Shown here one piece after another: positions 51,486-58,802 of a DNA stretch of 64,000 nucleotides. Position numbers and translations under genes: made by a program. The stretch is taken from contig DASVRL010000352.1 of NCBI GenBank assembly GCA_036388635.1, positions 1 to 64,000 of the forward strand, given 5' to 3'. The notes under the pieces are model-generated. The model was not told the origin of the DNA and did no database searches. It saw only the letters and a program-made list of their open reading frames with translations. Numbering within the stretch: the stretch's first letter is position 1; the number at the start of each line of letters is the position of its first letter. The stretch comes from JALZHR01 sp036388635. Its GTDB lineage: Bacteria > Acidobacteriota > Blastocatellia > Pyrinomonadales > Pyrinomonadaceae.

Positions 51486-52325
51486 TTAAGACTTGTTATA
51501 AAGCATTTGCAACAATTGATTTTCGACCGCGCGAAATTCCGCCGACGATTTCAGCGTAATATCTTTGACCGGAAAATGCGGCACGTCGATGCGATGCAGA
51601 ATCTGCGCCGGGCGTTTCGACAAAACATAACACGTATCAGCCAGATAAACCGCTTCGGAAACGTCGTGCGTGACAAAGATAATCGTGTTGTTTTCGATTT
51701 TGGAAATCTGCAGGAGCAGGCTCTGCATTCCCCAGCGCGTCTGCGGGTCGAGCGCGCCGAAAGGCTCGTCCATCAAAACGATGCGCGGGTTGTTTATCAA
51801 AGTTCGGGCGATCGCCACGCGCTGTTTCATTCCGCCGGAAAGGTCTTTCGGATAACGCTCGGCGAAATCCGCCAAGCCGACCTCTTCGAGAATTTTGGTG
51901 GAAAGCTGGCGGCGTTTTTCTTTATCGACGCCTTGCAGTTTCAAGCCGTATTCGACGTTTTTTCTGACGCTCAGCCAGGCGAAAGAAGTGTAAGCCTGAA
52001 AAACCATTCCGCGGTCGCGCCCGACATCAGTCACGGGTTTTCCGTCAACCGTAATTTCGCCTTTGGTCGGCGCAATCAAACCGGCGATTGATTTTAAAAT
52101 CGTCGATTTTCCGCAGCCCGAAGGTCCGAGAAAAACGATTATCTCTCCGTAGTCGGGTTTATCGGCGACATCAAAAGAAACGTCGCGCACGGCTTCCGTT
52201 TTTTCGCCGTCGCGCCCGATGTAAGTGACGAAAAGATTTTTGACGCTCAGTTTTAACGGCGACGTTTCGGCTTGAGTTGAAGTCGTTTCAGCCGGAGTTG
52301 AAGCCGTTGCAGTTTGTTCTTCCAT
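51486..52325 (-). CDS. ABC transporter ATP-binding protein, nitrate/sulfonate/taurine type
   Basis: The 279-residue NBD has Walker A LGPSGCGKST, Q-loop at VFQAYTSFAW, signature LSGGMKQR, Walker B RIVLMDEPFGALD and the switch His in FVTHDVSEA. Together with the LSVRKNVEYGL region this fits the SsuB/TauB/NrtC-type subfamily. The first ~25 residues are Ala/Thr/Glu-rich and encoded by two diverged copies of a 24-base repeat (STPAETT and STQAET), so the start could be downstream. Energises the permease upstream in the operon and the OmpA-fused binding protein. Confidence 0.93.
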   Translation of the reverse strand: MEEQTATASTPAETTSTQAETSPLKLSVKNLFVTYIGRDGEKTEAVRDVSFDVADKPDYGEIIVFLGPSGCGKSTILKSIAGLIAPTKGEITVDGKPVTDVGRDRGMVFQAYTSFAWLSVRKNVEYGLKLQGVDKEKRRQLSTKILEEVGLADFAERYPKDLSGGMKQRVAIARTLINNPRIVLMDEPFGALDPQTRWGMQSLLLQISKIENNTIIFVTHDVSEAVYLADTCYVLSKRPAQILHRIDVPHFPVKDITLKSSAEFRAVENQLLQMLYNKS

Positions 52326-52328
52326 AAA

Positions 52329-52406
52329 GAGTTGAGAGTTGAAAGTCGAGAGTTGACGGAAACAGAGAAATAAACTCTCTGAACCGTTAACTCTGAACTT
52401 TCAACT
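52329..52406. repeat. Low-complexity inverted repeat, unit like GAGTTGAGAGTTGAA
   Basis: GAGTTGAGAGTTGAAAGTCG faces AACTCTGAACTTTCAACT. It fills the gap between permease and ATPase genes inside the operon and reaches the permease stop codon. Confidence 0.8.
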
Positions 52407-53187
52407 AAAATGTTTTTTCCCGCCAGCGAAACAGCAGATTGGAAATCGCGCGAATCAGAAAATCGGTCAGAAGTCCGATGCCGCCGATGACAATCAATCC
52501 GGCAAACGACCATGAAACTTTTTGATGCGTCCGCGCCAGCTCGACCATATAACCGAGACCGTGTTCGGGATTGACGGCTTCGGCTAAGATGACATACGTC
52601 CATAAAATCGCGTTCATCACGCGGAACGAATCGAAAATATCGGGCAGCGCGGCGGGCACTAAAACGCTGTAAATCACCTGAAATTTGCTCGCGCCGAGCG
52701 TCAGAGCCGTCTGCACCAGCTCTTCCGGCACGGCGCGAATCGCAAAAACGACGACCGGCAAAAGATAGACGAACACGCCGAGAAACAAAAACGCGATTTT
52801 CTGCGATTCGTAAATGCCGAAATACCAGATAAGAAGCGGAATAAACGCCGAAATCGGCATATAACGAAGCGGCGCGACGATCGGCTCGAAAAAGCGATTG
52901 ACCGGCTCGAACGCGCCCATCAAAACGCCCAGCGGCATCGCCACCGCCGACGCCAGCAAAAACGCCAAGCCGATTCTTTTCGCCGAAATCCAAATCGAGC
53001 TCGCCAAATCGTGCTCGATAAAAAGCTGCAAAGTTCCGCGAATCACCTCGGTCGGCGTCGGCAAAGTATCAGGGCTGACCAGATTGCCGTAAGTTAAGGC
53101 GCACCAGACGGCAATCAGCAAAATCGGCGCGACGAAGCTGATTAACAAAGCCCTGGAGCGCGGGAGCGGTTGACGTAGTTCAAACAT
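52405..53187 (-). CDS. ABC transporter permease, nitrate/sulfonate/taurine type
   Basis: The start is ATG 53187 (MFELRQPLPRS); the longer frame reads into repeat DNA. The 260-residue protein has six hydrophobic helices and the inner-membrane EAA loop as AVPEELVQTALTLGASKFQV, which contacts the ATPase. The SsuC-type FIPLLIWYFGIYESQKIAFL region is also present. As part of the operon it should form the translocation channel for the substrate captured by the OmpA-fused binding protein. Class and topology are clear; the substrate is not. Confidence 0.92.
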   Translation of the reverse strand: MFELRQPLPRSRALLISFVAPILLIAVWCALTYGNLVSPDTLPTPTEVIRGTLQLFIEHDLASSIWISAKRIGLAFLLASAVAMPLGVLMGAFEPVNRFFEPIVAPLRYMPISAFIPLLIWYFGIYESQKIAFLFLGVFVYLLPVVVFAIRAVPEELVQTALTLGASKFQVIYSVLVPAALPDIFDSFRVMNAILWTYVILAEAVNPEHGLGYMVELARTHQKVSWSFAGLIVIGGIGLLTDFLIRAISNLLFRWREKTF

Positions 53188-53194
53188 AAAAAGA

Positions 53195-53292
53195 AAGTCC
53201 GGAGAGTCAGGAGAGTTTGGAGAGCCGCGAGTCAAATCGAAAAAATTTCTTTTGACTCTGCGGACTCTGCGGACTCTCTGGACTCTCGACTA
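53195..53292. repeat. Low-complexity inverted repeat, unit like GAGAGTCCGGA
   Basis: Left arm AAGTCCGGAGAGTCAGGAGA (53195 on) and right arm with TTGACTCTGCGGACTCTGCG and GACTCTCTGGACTCTC. The unit is shared with 54943-55053. It lies in the gap between binding-protein and permease genes. Confidence 0.85.
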
Positions 53293-53299
53293 ATTTTAC

Positions 53300-54928
53300 C
53301 TATTCATTCGACAAAATGACCTTGATATCCGTCCGGCGATTCATCTGGCGTCCGGCTTCGGTTTCATTCGGAGCGATTGGATTACCCGAGCCGCGCCCGA
53401 TGGTCTGGAAACGCGCCGCCTGAATATTCGGGAAATTTTTCGTGATGTAATTGCGCACGGCAATCGCTCGTTTTTCCGAAAGCGTAGCATTTGCAGATGC
53501 CGCGCCCGTGCTGTCGGTATTGCCTTCGACGCGCAGGACGGTTCCGCCGAACGAAGTCATCAATTCGCCCAGTTTGTCGAGCAAAAAGTACGAGCCGGGC
53601 ATAATCTCATCCGAGCCGGGCGTGAACTGAATCTGAATCTGCTGCTGCAAAATCGGCACGTCTTCTTTGGACGGCGCTTTCGCCACGACCGGTTTTTCTT
53701 CGACTTTCTGTCCCGGATATTTCGTCGCCAGATTGGAAACGAAACGCGAATCCGCCCAGTCTTTCGCCGAAACGGCTTTGTTAATCAAGCCTTTTTTGCG
53801 CCAGATGACAAAAGCCGTATCGAAAAGCGTTTCGTAATGCGGTTTGGCGCCGGTCAAGCCGTAAAACTGCGCGTTGTCGGCATAAGGCGTCAATTTCAAA
53901 CCGGAAAGCATTCCCGAAACGGTTTCGGCGTCCAGCTTCAGAGCTCTGGCGACAATGTCGTTCGCCGGATTCGGGTTGCTGCGCATCATCTCGATGCCGT
54001 CGAACCAGCCATTGACGAAATCGCGCACGGTCTCCGGCGCTTTGTCAATCAAATCCTGCCGCGCGATCAGCGTGTCGGCGATAACATTCGTCGCCGCGCC
54101 GGTCGAAACCAGAACGTGCGCCTCACTGCCGCGCGCTTCGACCGCGCCCGAAAGGTCAGGCTCCCACGTCACCGCCGCATCGACGTTTTTCGAGCGAAAT
54201 GCCGCCGCCGCCAGCGCCGCGTCCTGCGTAAAGACGATGTTTTTTTCGACCGCATTGCGGTCTTCCGGCGTCAAGCCCGATTGCGAAAGCAGATACAAAA
54301 GCAGAAAATGCGACGGCGAAAACTGCGTGCAGGCGATTTTTTTGCCCTTCAAATCCTCGATGGATTTGATTGAAGAAAGCGAGACGATGCCGTCGCCGCC
54401 GCGCGACCAATCCTGCATAATGATCGATTTCGCCGATTGATTTTGTTCCGCCAGAATCGAGGCTTCGCGCGCCCAGTTATCGACCGTGTCCCACATTATA
54501 TCGACGTCGCCTTTGCGAAACGCCGCCAGCTTTGCCGCCGGGTCTTCAATCACGACGAATTTCACGTCCATTCCGAAATTTCGCTTGTAAAACGAACTCG
54601 GATTCACGTCCAGACCGTTGTTGTAAACGATGCCGGGCGCGTGTCCAGCCCACGTATTAATCGCGACGACGAGCGGGCGATTAAGCTTTCCCGTGCCGAT
54701 TTGCGCGGCGGTCACGCCGGTCGAGCCCTGATTATAATTCGGGTCGTTAATCTTATTATTTTTCAGCGGGTCGAAATCTTTATTTTCGACTTGCCCGCCG
54801 CCGTTTCCGCTGCCGCCGCCGGTCGCCCAGTTTTTGATGCTGCCGCCGAGCCAATACCACGTGACGAAACCCAGCACGCCGAGAATTACAAGTGTAATAA
54901 AACCTTTTGCTAACGGTGTTAATTTCAT
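53300..54928 (-). CDS. ABC substrate-binding protein fused to an OmpA-type peptidoglycan-binding domain
   Basis: An N-terminal helix (about 9-28) anchors the 542-residue protein; a Gly/Asn-rich linker (36-75) follows. The SsuA/NMT1-like periplasmic-binding domain (about 80-400) contains VVAINTWAGHAPGIVYNNGL, KKIACTQFSPSHFLLLYLL and AAVTWEPDLSGAV. The C-terminal OmpA domain (about 430-540) has VLRVEGNTDSTGAASANATLS and RAIAVRNYI, ending GRQMNRRTDIKVIL, with the DS and R residues that bind diaminopimelate. Fusing a substrate-binding protein to a peptidoglycan anchor is unusual: it would fix the binding domain between membrane and wall. It suggests sensing or gated transport rather than simple uptake. 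Confidence 0.9.
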   Translation of the reverse strand: MKLTPLAKGFITLVILGVLGFVTWYWLGGSIKNWATGGGSGNGGGQVENKDFDPLKNNKINDPNYNQGSTGVTAAQIGTGKLNRPLVVAINTWAGHAPGIVYNNGLDVNPSSFYKRNFGMDVKFVVIEDPAAKLAAFRKGDVDIMWDTVDNWAREASILAEQNQSAKSIIMQDWSRGGDGIVSLSSIKSIEDLKGKKIACTQFSPSHFLLLYLLSQSGLTPEDRNAVEKNIVFTQDAALAAAAFRSKNVDAAVTWEPDLSGAVEARGSEAHVLVSTGAATNVIADTLIARQDLIDKAPETVRDFVNGWFDGIEMMRSNPNPANDIVARALKLDAETVSGMLSGLKLTPYADNAQFYGLTGAKPHYETLFDTAFVIWRKKGLINKAVSAKDWADSRFVSNLATKYPGQKVEEKPVVAKAPSKEDVPILQQQIQIQFTPGSDEIMPGSYFLLDKLGELMTSFGGTVLRVEGNTDSTGAASANATLSEKRAIAVRNYITKNFPNIQAARFQTIGRGSGNPIAPNETEAGRQMNRRTDIKVILSNE

Positions 54929-54942
54929 AGTTTTTTAATTAG

Positions 54943-55053
54943 TCGAGAGTCCGGAATTAGTCGAGAGTCCAGAGAGTCTGGAGAGTCTGGAGAGTCAAAA
55001 GGAAAATTCCTCCTGACTCACGACTCTCCGGACTCCCTAGACTCTCCGGACTT
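54943..55053. repeat. Low-complexity inverted repeat, unit like GAGAGTCCGGA
   Basis: The left arm has GTCGAGAGTCCGGAATTAGT and AGAGAGTCTGGAGAGTCTGG; the right arm has GACTCACGACTCTCCGGACT. Same unit as 53195-53292, so the two copies flank the substrate-binding gene. Confidence 0.85.
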
Positions 55054-55056
55054 TTC

Positions 55057-55767
55057 TTACATCGTTTTCTGCTGACCTTGCTGACCTTGCTGCTGAGCGG
55101 CTTTTTTCGCTTTCATCTCTTCGAGCTGTTTTTTCGCCTGCACGTCGCCGACCTGATTTTTCAAATTCGCCAGACGCGAATCGAGCGAAGATTCGCTCAG
55201 CTCTTTGCCGAGATTGGCTTCGGCAATCGTCGTTTTGATGTGCGAGCGCACGTTGTCGAGCGCGCGAACTTCCTCGTCGACCGAAAGCCCGTCGAGCTGT
55301 TCCTGAATCTTGACGCGCGCCTGCGCCGATTGAAATTTCGCCAGCATCGTGTCGCGCTCGGCTTGCAGTTTTTTGATTTCCGACTGCACGCCCATCAGGG
55401 AGCTTTTCGCCGAATTGGCGTCCGAGCGCGCGGTTTCGGCTTCGGCGGTCAATTCGGCGTGTTCCGCCGTCAGCGCGTTTTTCTTTTGAATCAGAACCAC
55501 CGCCAAATCGTCCTGGTTGGTTTCGACCGCCGTCTCCAGCTCGGCTTCGGTCTGCGCCAGCTCGGCGGTCAATTTCTTAAACCGCTCGTCGATATCGTCG
55601 CGCCGGCGGATGATTCCGGCGGTCGCGTATTTCAATTTCGAATATTTTTCCATCATCGAATTGATGGCGTTTTCATAAGCGATTTCGGGATGTTCTTTTT
55701 CAATATCGGCAATCCACAGCGAAAGAAAACCTCTCCATAAATTTCCGATTCTGCTAAAAATCGACAT
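55057..55767 (-). CDS. PspA/IM30-like coiled-coil protein
   Basis: The 236-residue product is almost wholly helical with the PspA/IM30 (ESCRT-III-related) profile: an amphipathic N-terminal helix (FSRIGNLWRGFLSLWIADIE), long hairpin helices (SMMEKYSKLKYATAGIIRRR, KKNALTAEHAELTAEAETAR) and a C-terminal helix (LDSRLANLKNQVGDVQAKKQ). The Gln/Gly-rich tail QQQGQQGQQ is short and repetitive. PspA proteins polymerise on membranes and limit proton leakage in envelope stress. Its place as second gene of the operon with an ABC transporter and AAA+ ATPase suggests a dedicated variant. The PspA assignment is strong by pattern, not by search. Confidence 0.82.
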   Translation of the reverse strand: MSIFSRIGNLWRGFLSLWIADIEKEHPEIAYENAINSMMEKYSKLKYATAGIIRRRDDIDERFKKLTAELAQTEAELETAVETNQDDLAVVLIQKKNALTAEHAELTAEAETARSDANSAKSSLMGVQSEIKKLQAERDTMLAKFQSAQARVKIQEQLDGLSVDEEVRALDNVRSHIKTTIAEANLGKELSESSLDSRLANLKNQVGDVQAKKQLEEMKAKKAAQQQGQQGQQKTM

Positions 55768-55788
55768 TTTTAAATCTCCTTTAATTTA

Positions 55789-55942
55789 AGTCGCAGGAAG
55801 TTGCAGTAAGTTGACGAATAGTTGACGGAAAGTTGCGGACGGTTAAGACAATTGACGAAGATTGAAACTCCGAAACTGTTTTTAACTTCCCGAAATTGTT
55901 TTTAACTTTCCGGAACTTTCCGCAACTCTCAATTTTCAACTC
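55789..55942. repeat. Low-complexity inverted repeat, unit like AGTTGACGGAAAGTTGCGG
   Basis: GTTGACGAATAGTTGACGGA and GGTTAAGACAATTGACGAAG face AACTTCCCGAAATTGTTTTT and CCGGAACTTTCCGCAACTCT. It covers most of the gap between the first two operon genes, and its right arm encodes the last residues (ERVEN) of the upstream protein. Confidence 0.8.
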
Positions 55943-56645
55943 TTTCCGGTTCGTGTAACTTCGGCGAATCCTTGACGACCTGCGCCACGACGTCGCGCCC
56001 GAAAAATTCCAGCACTTTCTGCACCTCAAGTTTTTTCGTGTTGCAGGCGGCGACGACTGAATTCTGTTCACGCACGCGCTCTTCCATAATCTTACGAAGA
56101 TTTTGGATTTCAAGTTCGTATTGTTGAATGCGCGAAGTGCCGTCCTGCAAAACTTTTTCGGTGTCGCTGGCTCCGCTGCGGATGTAGAATTCGAGCGCTT
56201 CGATTTCCGCCACGCCCGCTTCAATAATTTTTTCGATCGGCACGCCGAAAGCCTTCAAGGACGCCTCGACGATTTGTTTTTTGACGTTAATATCGGTCGC
56301 CTCCGGCAGGCTTTCGAGCAGGGATTTGGCTTTGGCGATGCGCTCGCGCTCTTCCGCGTCGACTCCGCCAGCTTCGAAAACGGCTTCGAAATCGACTTGC
56401 CCGTTGACCGTTGCCGGCGGCGCGCCGTAGCTTGCCGGAACGGAATTGGTTTTCTGAGTTTCGGCGACGGCGGCTGGCGGCGCTGTTTCCGCGCCGGTTT
56501 CATCGGTCAGCGGCGACGAACCGGCGTATTTGGCAATTAATTCATCGGCGGTCATATCGGTTTCCGGCAGAGTTTTCTGCGCTTCGTCCTCGTCGCGAAC
56601 AATAAACCAGCCGACAACCGTATCGCCCCAATTTTTTTCTGACAT
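55929..56645 (-). CDS. First gene of the PspA/ABC operon, unknown helical protein
   Basis: The 238-residue protein has an N-terminal conserved-looking part (MSEKNWGDTVVGWFIVRDED, about 1-20), a disordered Ala/Pro/Thr stretch (about 44-85), then a helical region with EAGGVDAEERERIAKAKSLL, SLKAFGVPIEKIIEAGVAEI and coiled coil to the C-terminus. No family is recognised; position suggests a soluble partner of the PspA-like protein. The ATG at 56645 follows AAGGAGT, 18 bases from the expected transcript start. The final residues derive from repeat DNA. Confidence 0.7.
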   Translation of the reverse strand: MSEKNWGDTVVGWFIVRDEDEAQKTLPETDMTADELIAKYAGSSPLTDETGAETAPPAAVAETQKTNSVPASYGAPPATVNGQVDFEAVFEAGGVDAEERERIAKAKSLLESLPEATDINVKKQIVEASLKAFGVPIEKIIEAGVAEIEALEFYIRSGASDTEKVLQDGTSRIQQYELEIQNLRKIMEERVREQNSVVAACNTKKLEVQKVLEFFGRDVVAQVVKDSPKLHEPERVEN

Positions 56646-56669
56646 TATTTCGACTCCTTACGCCTTAGA

Positions 56670-56698
56670 AATATAGGCAATAAAGCAATTATTGGCAA
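56670..56698 (-). promoter_or_regulatory. Sigma-70 promoter of the PspA/ABC operon
   Basis: Minus-strand TTGCCA (56698-56693) and TATATT (56675-56670) are spaced by 17 bases and give a leader of about 18 bases with AAGGAGT before the ATG at 56645. No sigma-54 element is seen, unlike classical psp operons. Confidence 0.75.
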
Positions 56699-56705
56699 GT
56701 TTTAA

Positions 56706-56835
56706 AGTAGAAAAGTGAAAAAGTGAAAGAGCGGAAAAGAAAAAAAATTAAAAATTTCCCGTCAAAGTCGTTTTCTTTTACCGAACAGAAAGCCGAAAAG
56801 AAGACGAAAAAACTCTTTCGGTTTTTCACTTTCCA
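56706..56835. repeat. Low-complexity inverted repeat, unit like GTGAAAAAGTG
   Basis: GTAGAAAAGTGAAAAAGTGA and AAGAGCGGAAAAG face CTCTTTCGGTTTTTCACTTT. Same unit as 48608-48717, so the two copies lie just upstream and just downstream of the operon. Confidence 0.7.
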
Positions 56836-57077
56836 AAACGCTTCTTGAATTTTCCTTCGTGCCGTTTTCGCCACGCGCGCCATTCTTCGACGGCTTGGCG
56901 GCGCAGCTCCGGCGAACTCGCCGGTTTGAAATTCAGTCAGGTCGAAGTCGCGTCGCGCAGGCACATTTCGGCGAAAAAGCGCGTCTGCAAGCTGTCGCTC
57001 GAAAGCAAATCAATCAGTTCGTCAATCGAATTTCGCGCCATCTCGCGCCGCCGCTCGGTAAATTCCTTTCGGTTCAT
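56826..57077 (-). pseudogene. 84-codon gene with in-frame UGA at codon 47
   Basis: Starting at ATG 57077, one base after the stop of the upstream gene, the frame encodes FTERRREMARNSIDELIDLL and onward to LRDATST, then TGA (56937-56939). It continues in the same frame with LNFKPASSPELRRQAVEEWR and onward for 36 residues to a TGA at 56826. Both halves have the same composition and the second is too regular to be chance. A hairpin CCGGCG-AGTT-CGCCGG lies 12 bases after the UGA. Options: nonsense mutation of a Trp codon (TGG to TGA), or programmed UGA decoding (selenocysteine). The first is likelier; family unknown. Confidence 0.55.
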
Positions 57078-57078
57078 C

Positions 57079-57360
57079 TCAAACTTCAATAATCTCAAGA
57101 CTATCTGCGTTTATCTCAGCCTCGCTATAAGGACCGTCTTCGTCCGCATCAAATTGCGGCTCGTCAAAAACCACCCAGACAAAAGCTCTCTCGCCTTTAA
57201 GAGTTTGAACTTTCCTGAAATAGTTATCTCCGAAATCATCGGCTAAGACCGAAACTTTCGGAGGATAAGCAATCATTCCGACAGCGCCCTCGGCAAAACC
57301 GCATTCGCCACGAATTCTTACTTTCTGTCCAACTGTAAAAACATTATTCGGCTCGCTCAT
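57079..57360 (-). CDS. Small SH3-like beta protein in the kptA operon
   Basis: The 93-residue protein begins MSEPNNVFTVGQKVRIRGEC and looks like a beta-barrel of SH3/KOW type (VGMIAYPPKVSVLADDFGDN, GERAFVWVVFDEPQFDADED), with an acidic C-terminus. No family is named with confidence. The start codon overlaps the kptA stop by four bases (57357-57360) and its own stop lies one base before the start of the UGA-containing ORF. The three genes are therefore translationally coupled, which suggests a common role in RNA processing. Confidence 0.7.
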   Translation of the reverse strand: MSEPNNVFTVGQKVRIRGECGFAEGAVGMIAYPPKVSVLADDFGDNYFRKVQTLKGERAFVWVVFDEPQFDADEDGPYSEAEINADSLEIIEV

Positions 57361-57902
57361 AAAACTTTTAAAAACTCGGGCGGAACGCTTTCGACCAGCC
57401 AGACGCCGTTTTCGGAAACGAAAAACTCGAAACCGTTTTCCAGCATTGCCCTGGTATCGATTTCAAAAATCAAGGGTTTGCCGTAACGCATCCCGACGGC
57501 GCGCGCCGTTTCCGTATCAGTCGAAAGATGAACGTGATGCCGCCCCATTTTCAGCAGTCCGTGTTCCCGAATCATCGGCGCGTTGCGCGTCGCCGTTCCG
57601 TGAAAAAGGCGCGCGGGCGGCGTTTGCGGCTGCAATTGCAAATCGACTTCGATTGAATGACCTTGATTGGCGCGAATTTTCGCGCCGCTCGCGTCGAAGG
57701 AAAAACGCCGTTTGTCGTTTCGCTCGACGACTTCTTTCAGCTCGGCAAGCGTCAACGGAAAATTATTTTTCGCGCAGGCTTTCAGCAAATCGTCAACTTT
57801 CACCCAACCGCCGATTTCCGGATTCAAACCGAGCCTTTCCGGTTGATGACGCAAGTGTTTACTCAGGTATTTGCTGACTTTTATCAAATGCTTTTCGTTC
57901 AT
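57357..57902 (-). CDS. kptA: RNA 2'-phosphotransferase KptA/Tpt1
   Basis: KptA transfers an internal RNA 2'-phosphate to NAD+, releasing ADP-ribose 1'',2''-cyclic phosphate. The 181 residues fit the family: SKYLSKHLRHQPERLGL (N-terminal winged-helix; H and R of the catalytic tetrad), RANQGHSIEVDL, the LFHGTA strand with the NAD-binding His, and GRHHVHLSTD. The essential R-H-R-R set is visible. Bacteria lack the tRNA splicing pathway of yeast, so the natural substrate is debated (repair of 2'-phosphorylated or 3'-end RNA). Heads a coupled three-gene unit. Confidence 0.96.
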   Translation of the reverse strand: MNEKHLIKVSKYLSKHLRHQPERLGLNPEIGGWVKVDDLLKACAKNNFPLTLAELKEVVERNDKRRFSFDASGAKIRANQGHSIEVDLQLQPQTPPARLFHGTATRNAPMIREHGLLKMGRHHVHLSTDTETARAVGMRYGKPLIFEIDTRAMLENGFEFFVSENGVWLVESVPPEFLKVL

Positions 57903-57925
57903 TTACGAAATCCGGGCGGCAAACC

Positions 57926-58585
57926 TTAAGCGCGCTCTTCTGCTGCCGCCGCCTTTTCCCGCAAAACCGTCCGCGCCGGTGCGCCGTCGCCGGTCGGGCT
58001 GAGGATTTTCAGAGGCAGACAAATCAATTCGTATTCGCCCGCCGGAACTTCGCGCAAATCCAAGCCTTCGATTATCACGATTTCTTTTTCCAGAAGCGTA
58101 ATGTGCGTCGCAAAATCGCTCGACCCGAATTTTTCGACCGAAAGATAATCGATGCCGACGAGTTTTATATTTTTCTGAGCCAGAACGCGCGCCGCTTCGG
58201 GCGTAATATACGTAAAATCTTTGCGAAAACCCGTTTCCGGCTCGTTCCAGAACGAGGAGTTGCGCGTTTTGAATAAAATTCTTTCGACCGCTTCCAGATT
58301 TTCGACGTGGCGCGGCTCAATCGCCGTCACGCTTTCTTCAATTTCGACGACGCGGGCGACGCCGATAAGTTTTTCCAAATCGAGCTGGTGAATCTTTCGT
58401 GTGCCGTCAATAAAATGGTTCGGCGCGTCGACGTGCGTTCCGGTGTGCGCGCCAAAACAGAGCTGCGTCACGTTTGCCGCGTCGCCGTGTGCCATCGCCG
58501 CCGTCACGTCGATTTTCACTTTCGGGTCGCCTTCGTAAATCGGCACATTTTCGCTAATCGGAACGGTGATGTCGTAGATTTTCAT
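57926..58585 (-). CDS. Cyclase-family metal-dependent hydrolase (kynurenine formamidase-like)
   Basis: The 219-residue protein has the cyclase signature HTGTHVDAPNHF (about 47-58), with metal-binding His, Asp and His, and a C-terminal LRKNIKLVGIDYLSVEKF-like segment followed by EVPAGEYELICLPLKI. N-formylkynurenine formamidase (KynB) and isatin hydrolases belong here. No other tryptophan-degradation genes are nearby, so the substrate is open. The C-terminus (LREKAAAAEERA) is repetitive. It begins 23 bases before kptA on the same strand, so they could share a transcript. The leader of its own start is next to a large inverted repeat. Confidence 0.87.
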   Translation of the reverse strand: MKIYDITVPISENVPIYEGDPKVKIDVTAAMAHGDAANVTQLCFGAHTGTHVDAPNHFIDGTRKIHQLDLEKLIGVARVVEIEESVTAIEPRHVENLEAVERILFKTRNSSFWNEPETGFRKDFTYITPEAARVLAQKNIKLVGIDYLSVEKFGSSDFATHITLLEKEIVIIEGLDLREVPAGEYELICLPLKILSPTGDGAPARTVLREKAAAAEERA

Positions 58586-58604
58586 AATTGCCAGCGATTA
58601 TTTT

Positions 58605-58775
58605 AACGCAAAGAGGCGAAGAAAAGATATTTAAAGGCTTCAGACACAGAGATTTTAAGACGGAAATTAACCGGCATAAGCGGGATAAGCAGGGATTAAA
58701 AAAACATTTTCTTATTATGTAAATCCTGTTATCCACGGTTAATTTCTTTCTCTGCGCCTCTGCGCCTTGGCGGCG
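58605..58775. repeat. Long imperfect inverted repeat with GAAATTAACCG core arms
   Basis: GAAATTAACCG (58663-58673) pairs exactly with CGGTTAATTTC (58736-58746). The outer arms carry AACGCAAAGAGGCGAAG and CTGCGCCTCTGCGCCTTGG, again short repeated units. This is the largest of the intergenic hairpins and fills the gap between two minus-strand genes. Confidence 0.7.
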
Positions 58776-58802
58776 AAAATCGCTTTACGCTAAAATTTCG
58801 GT

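Noticed and set aside
56937..56939. Genetic code with UGA read as Trp
   Set aside because: Other genes in the window end cleanly at TGA (ychF, the nucleotidyltransferase, kptA-operon genes), so UGA is a normal stop here.
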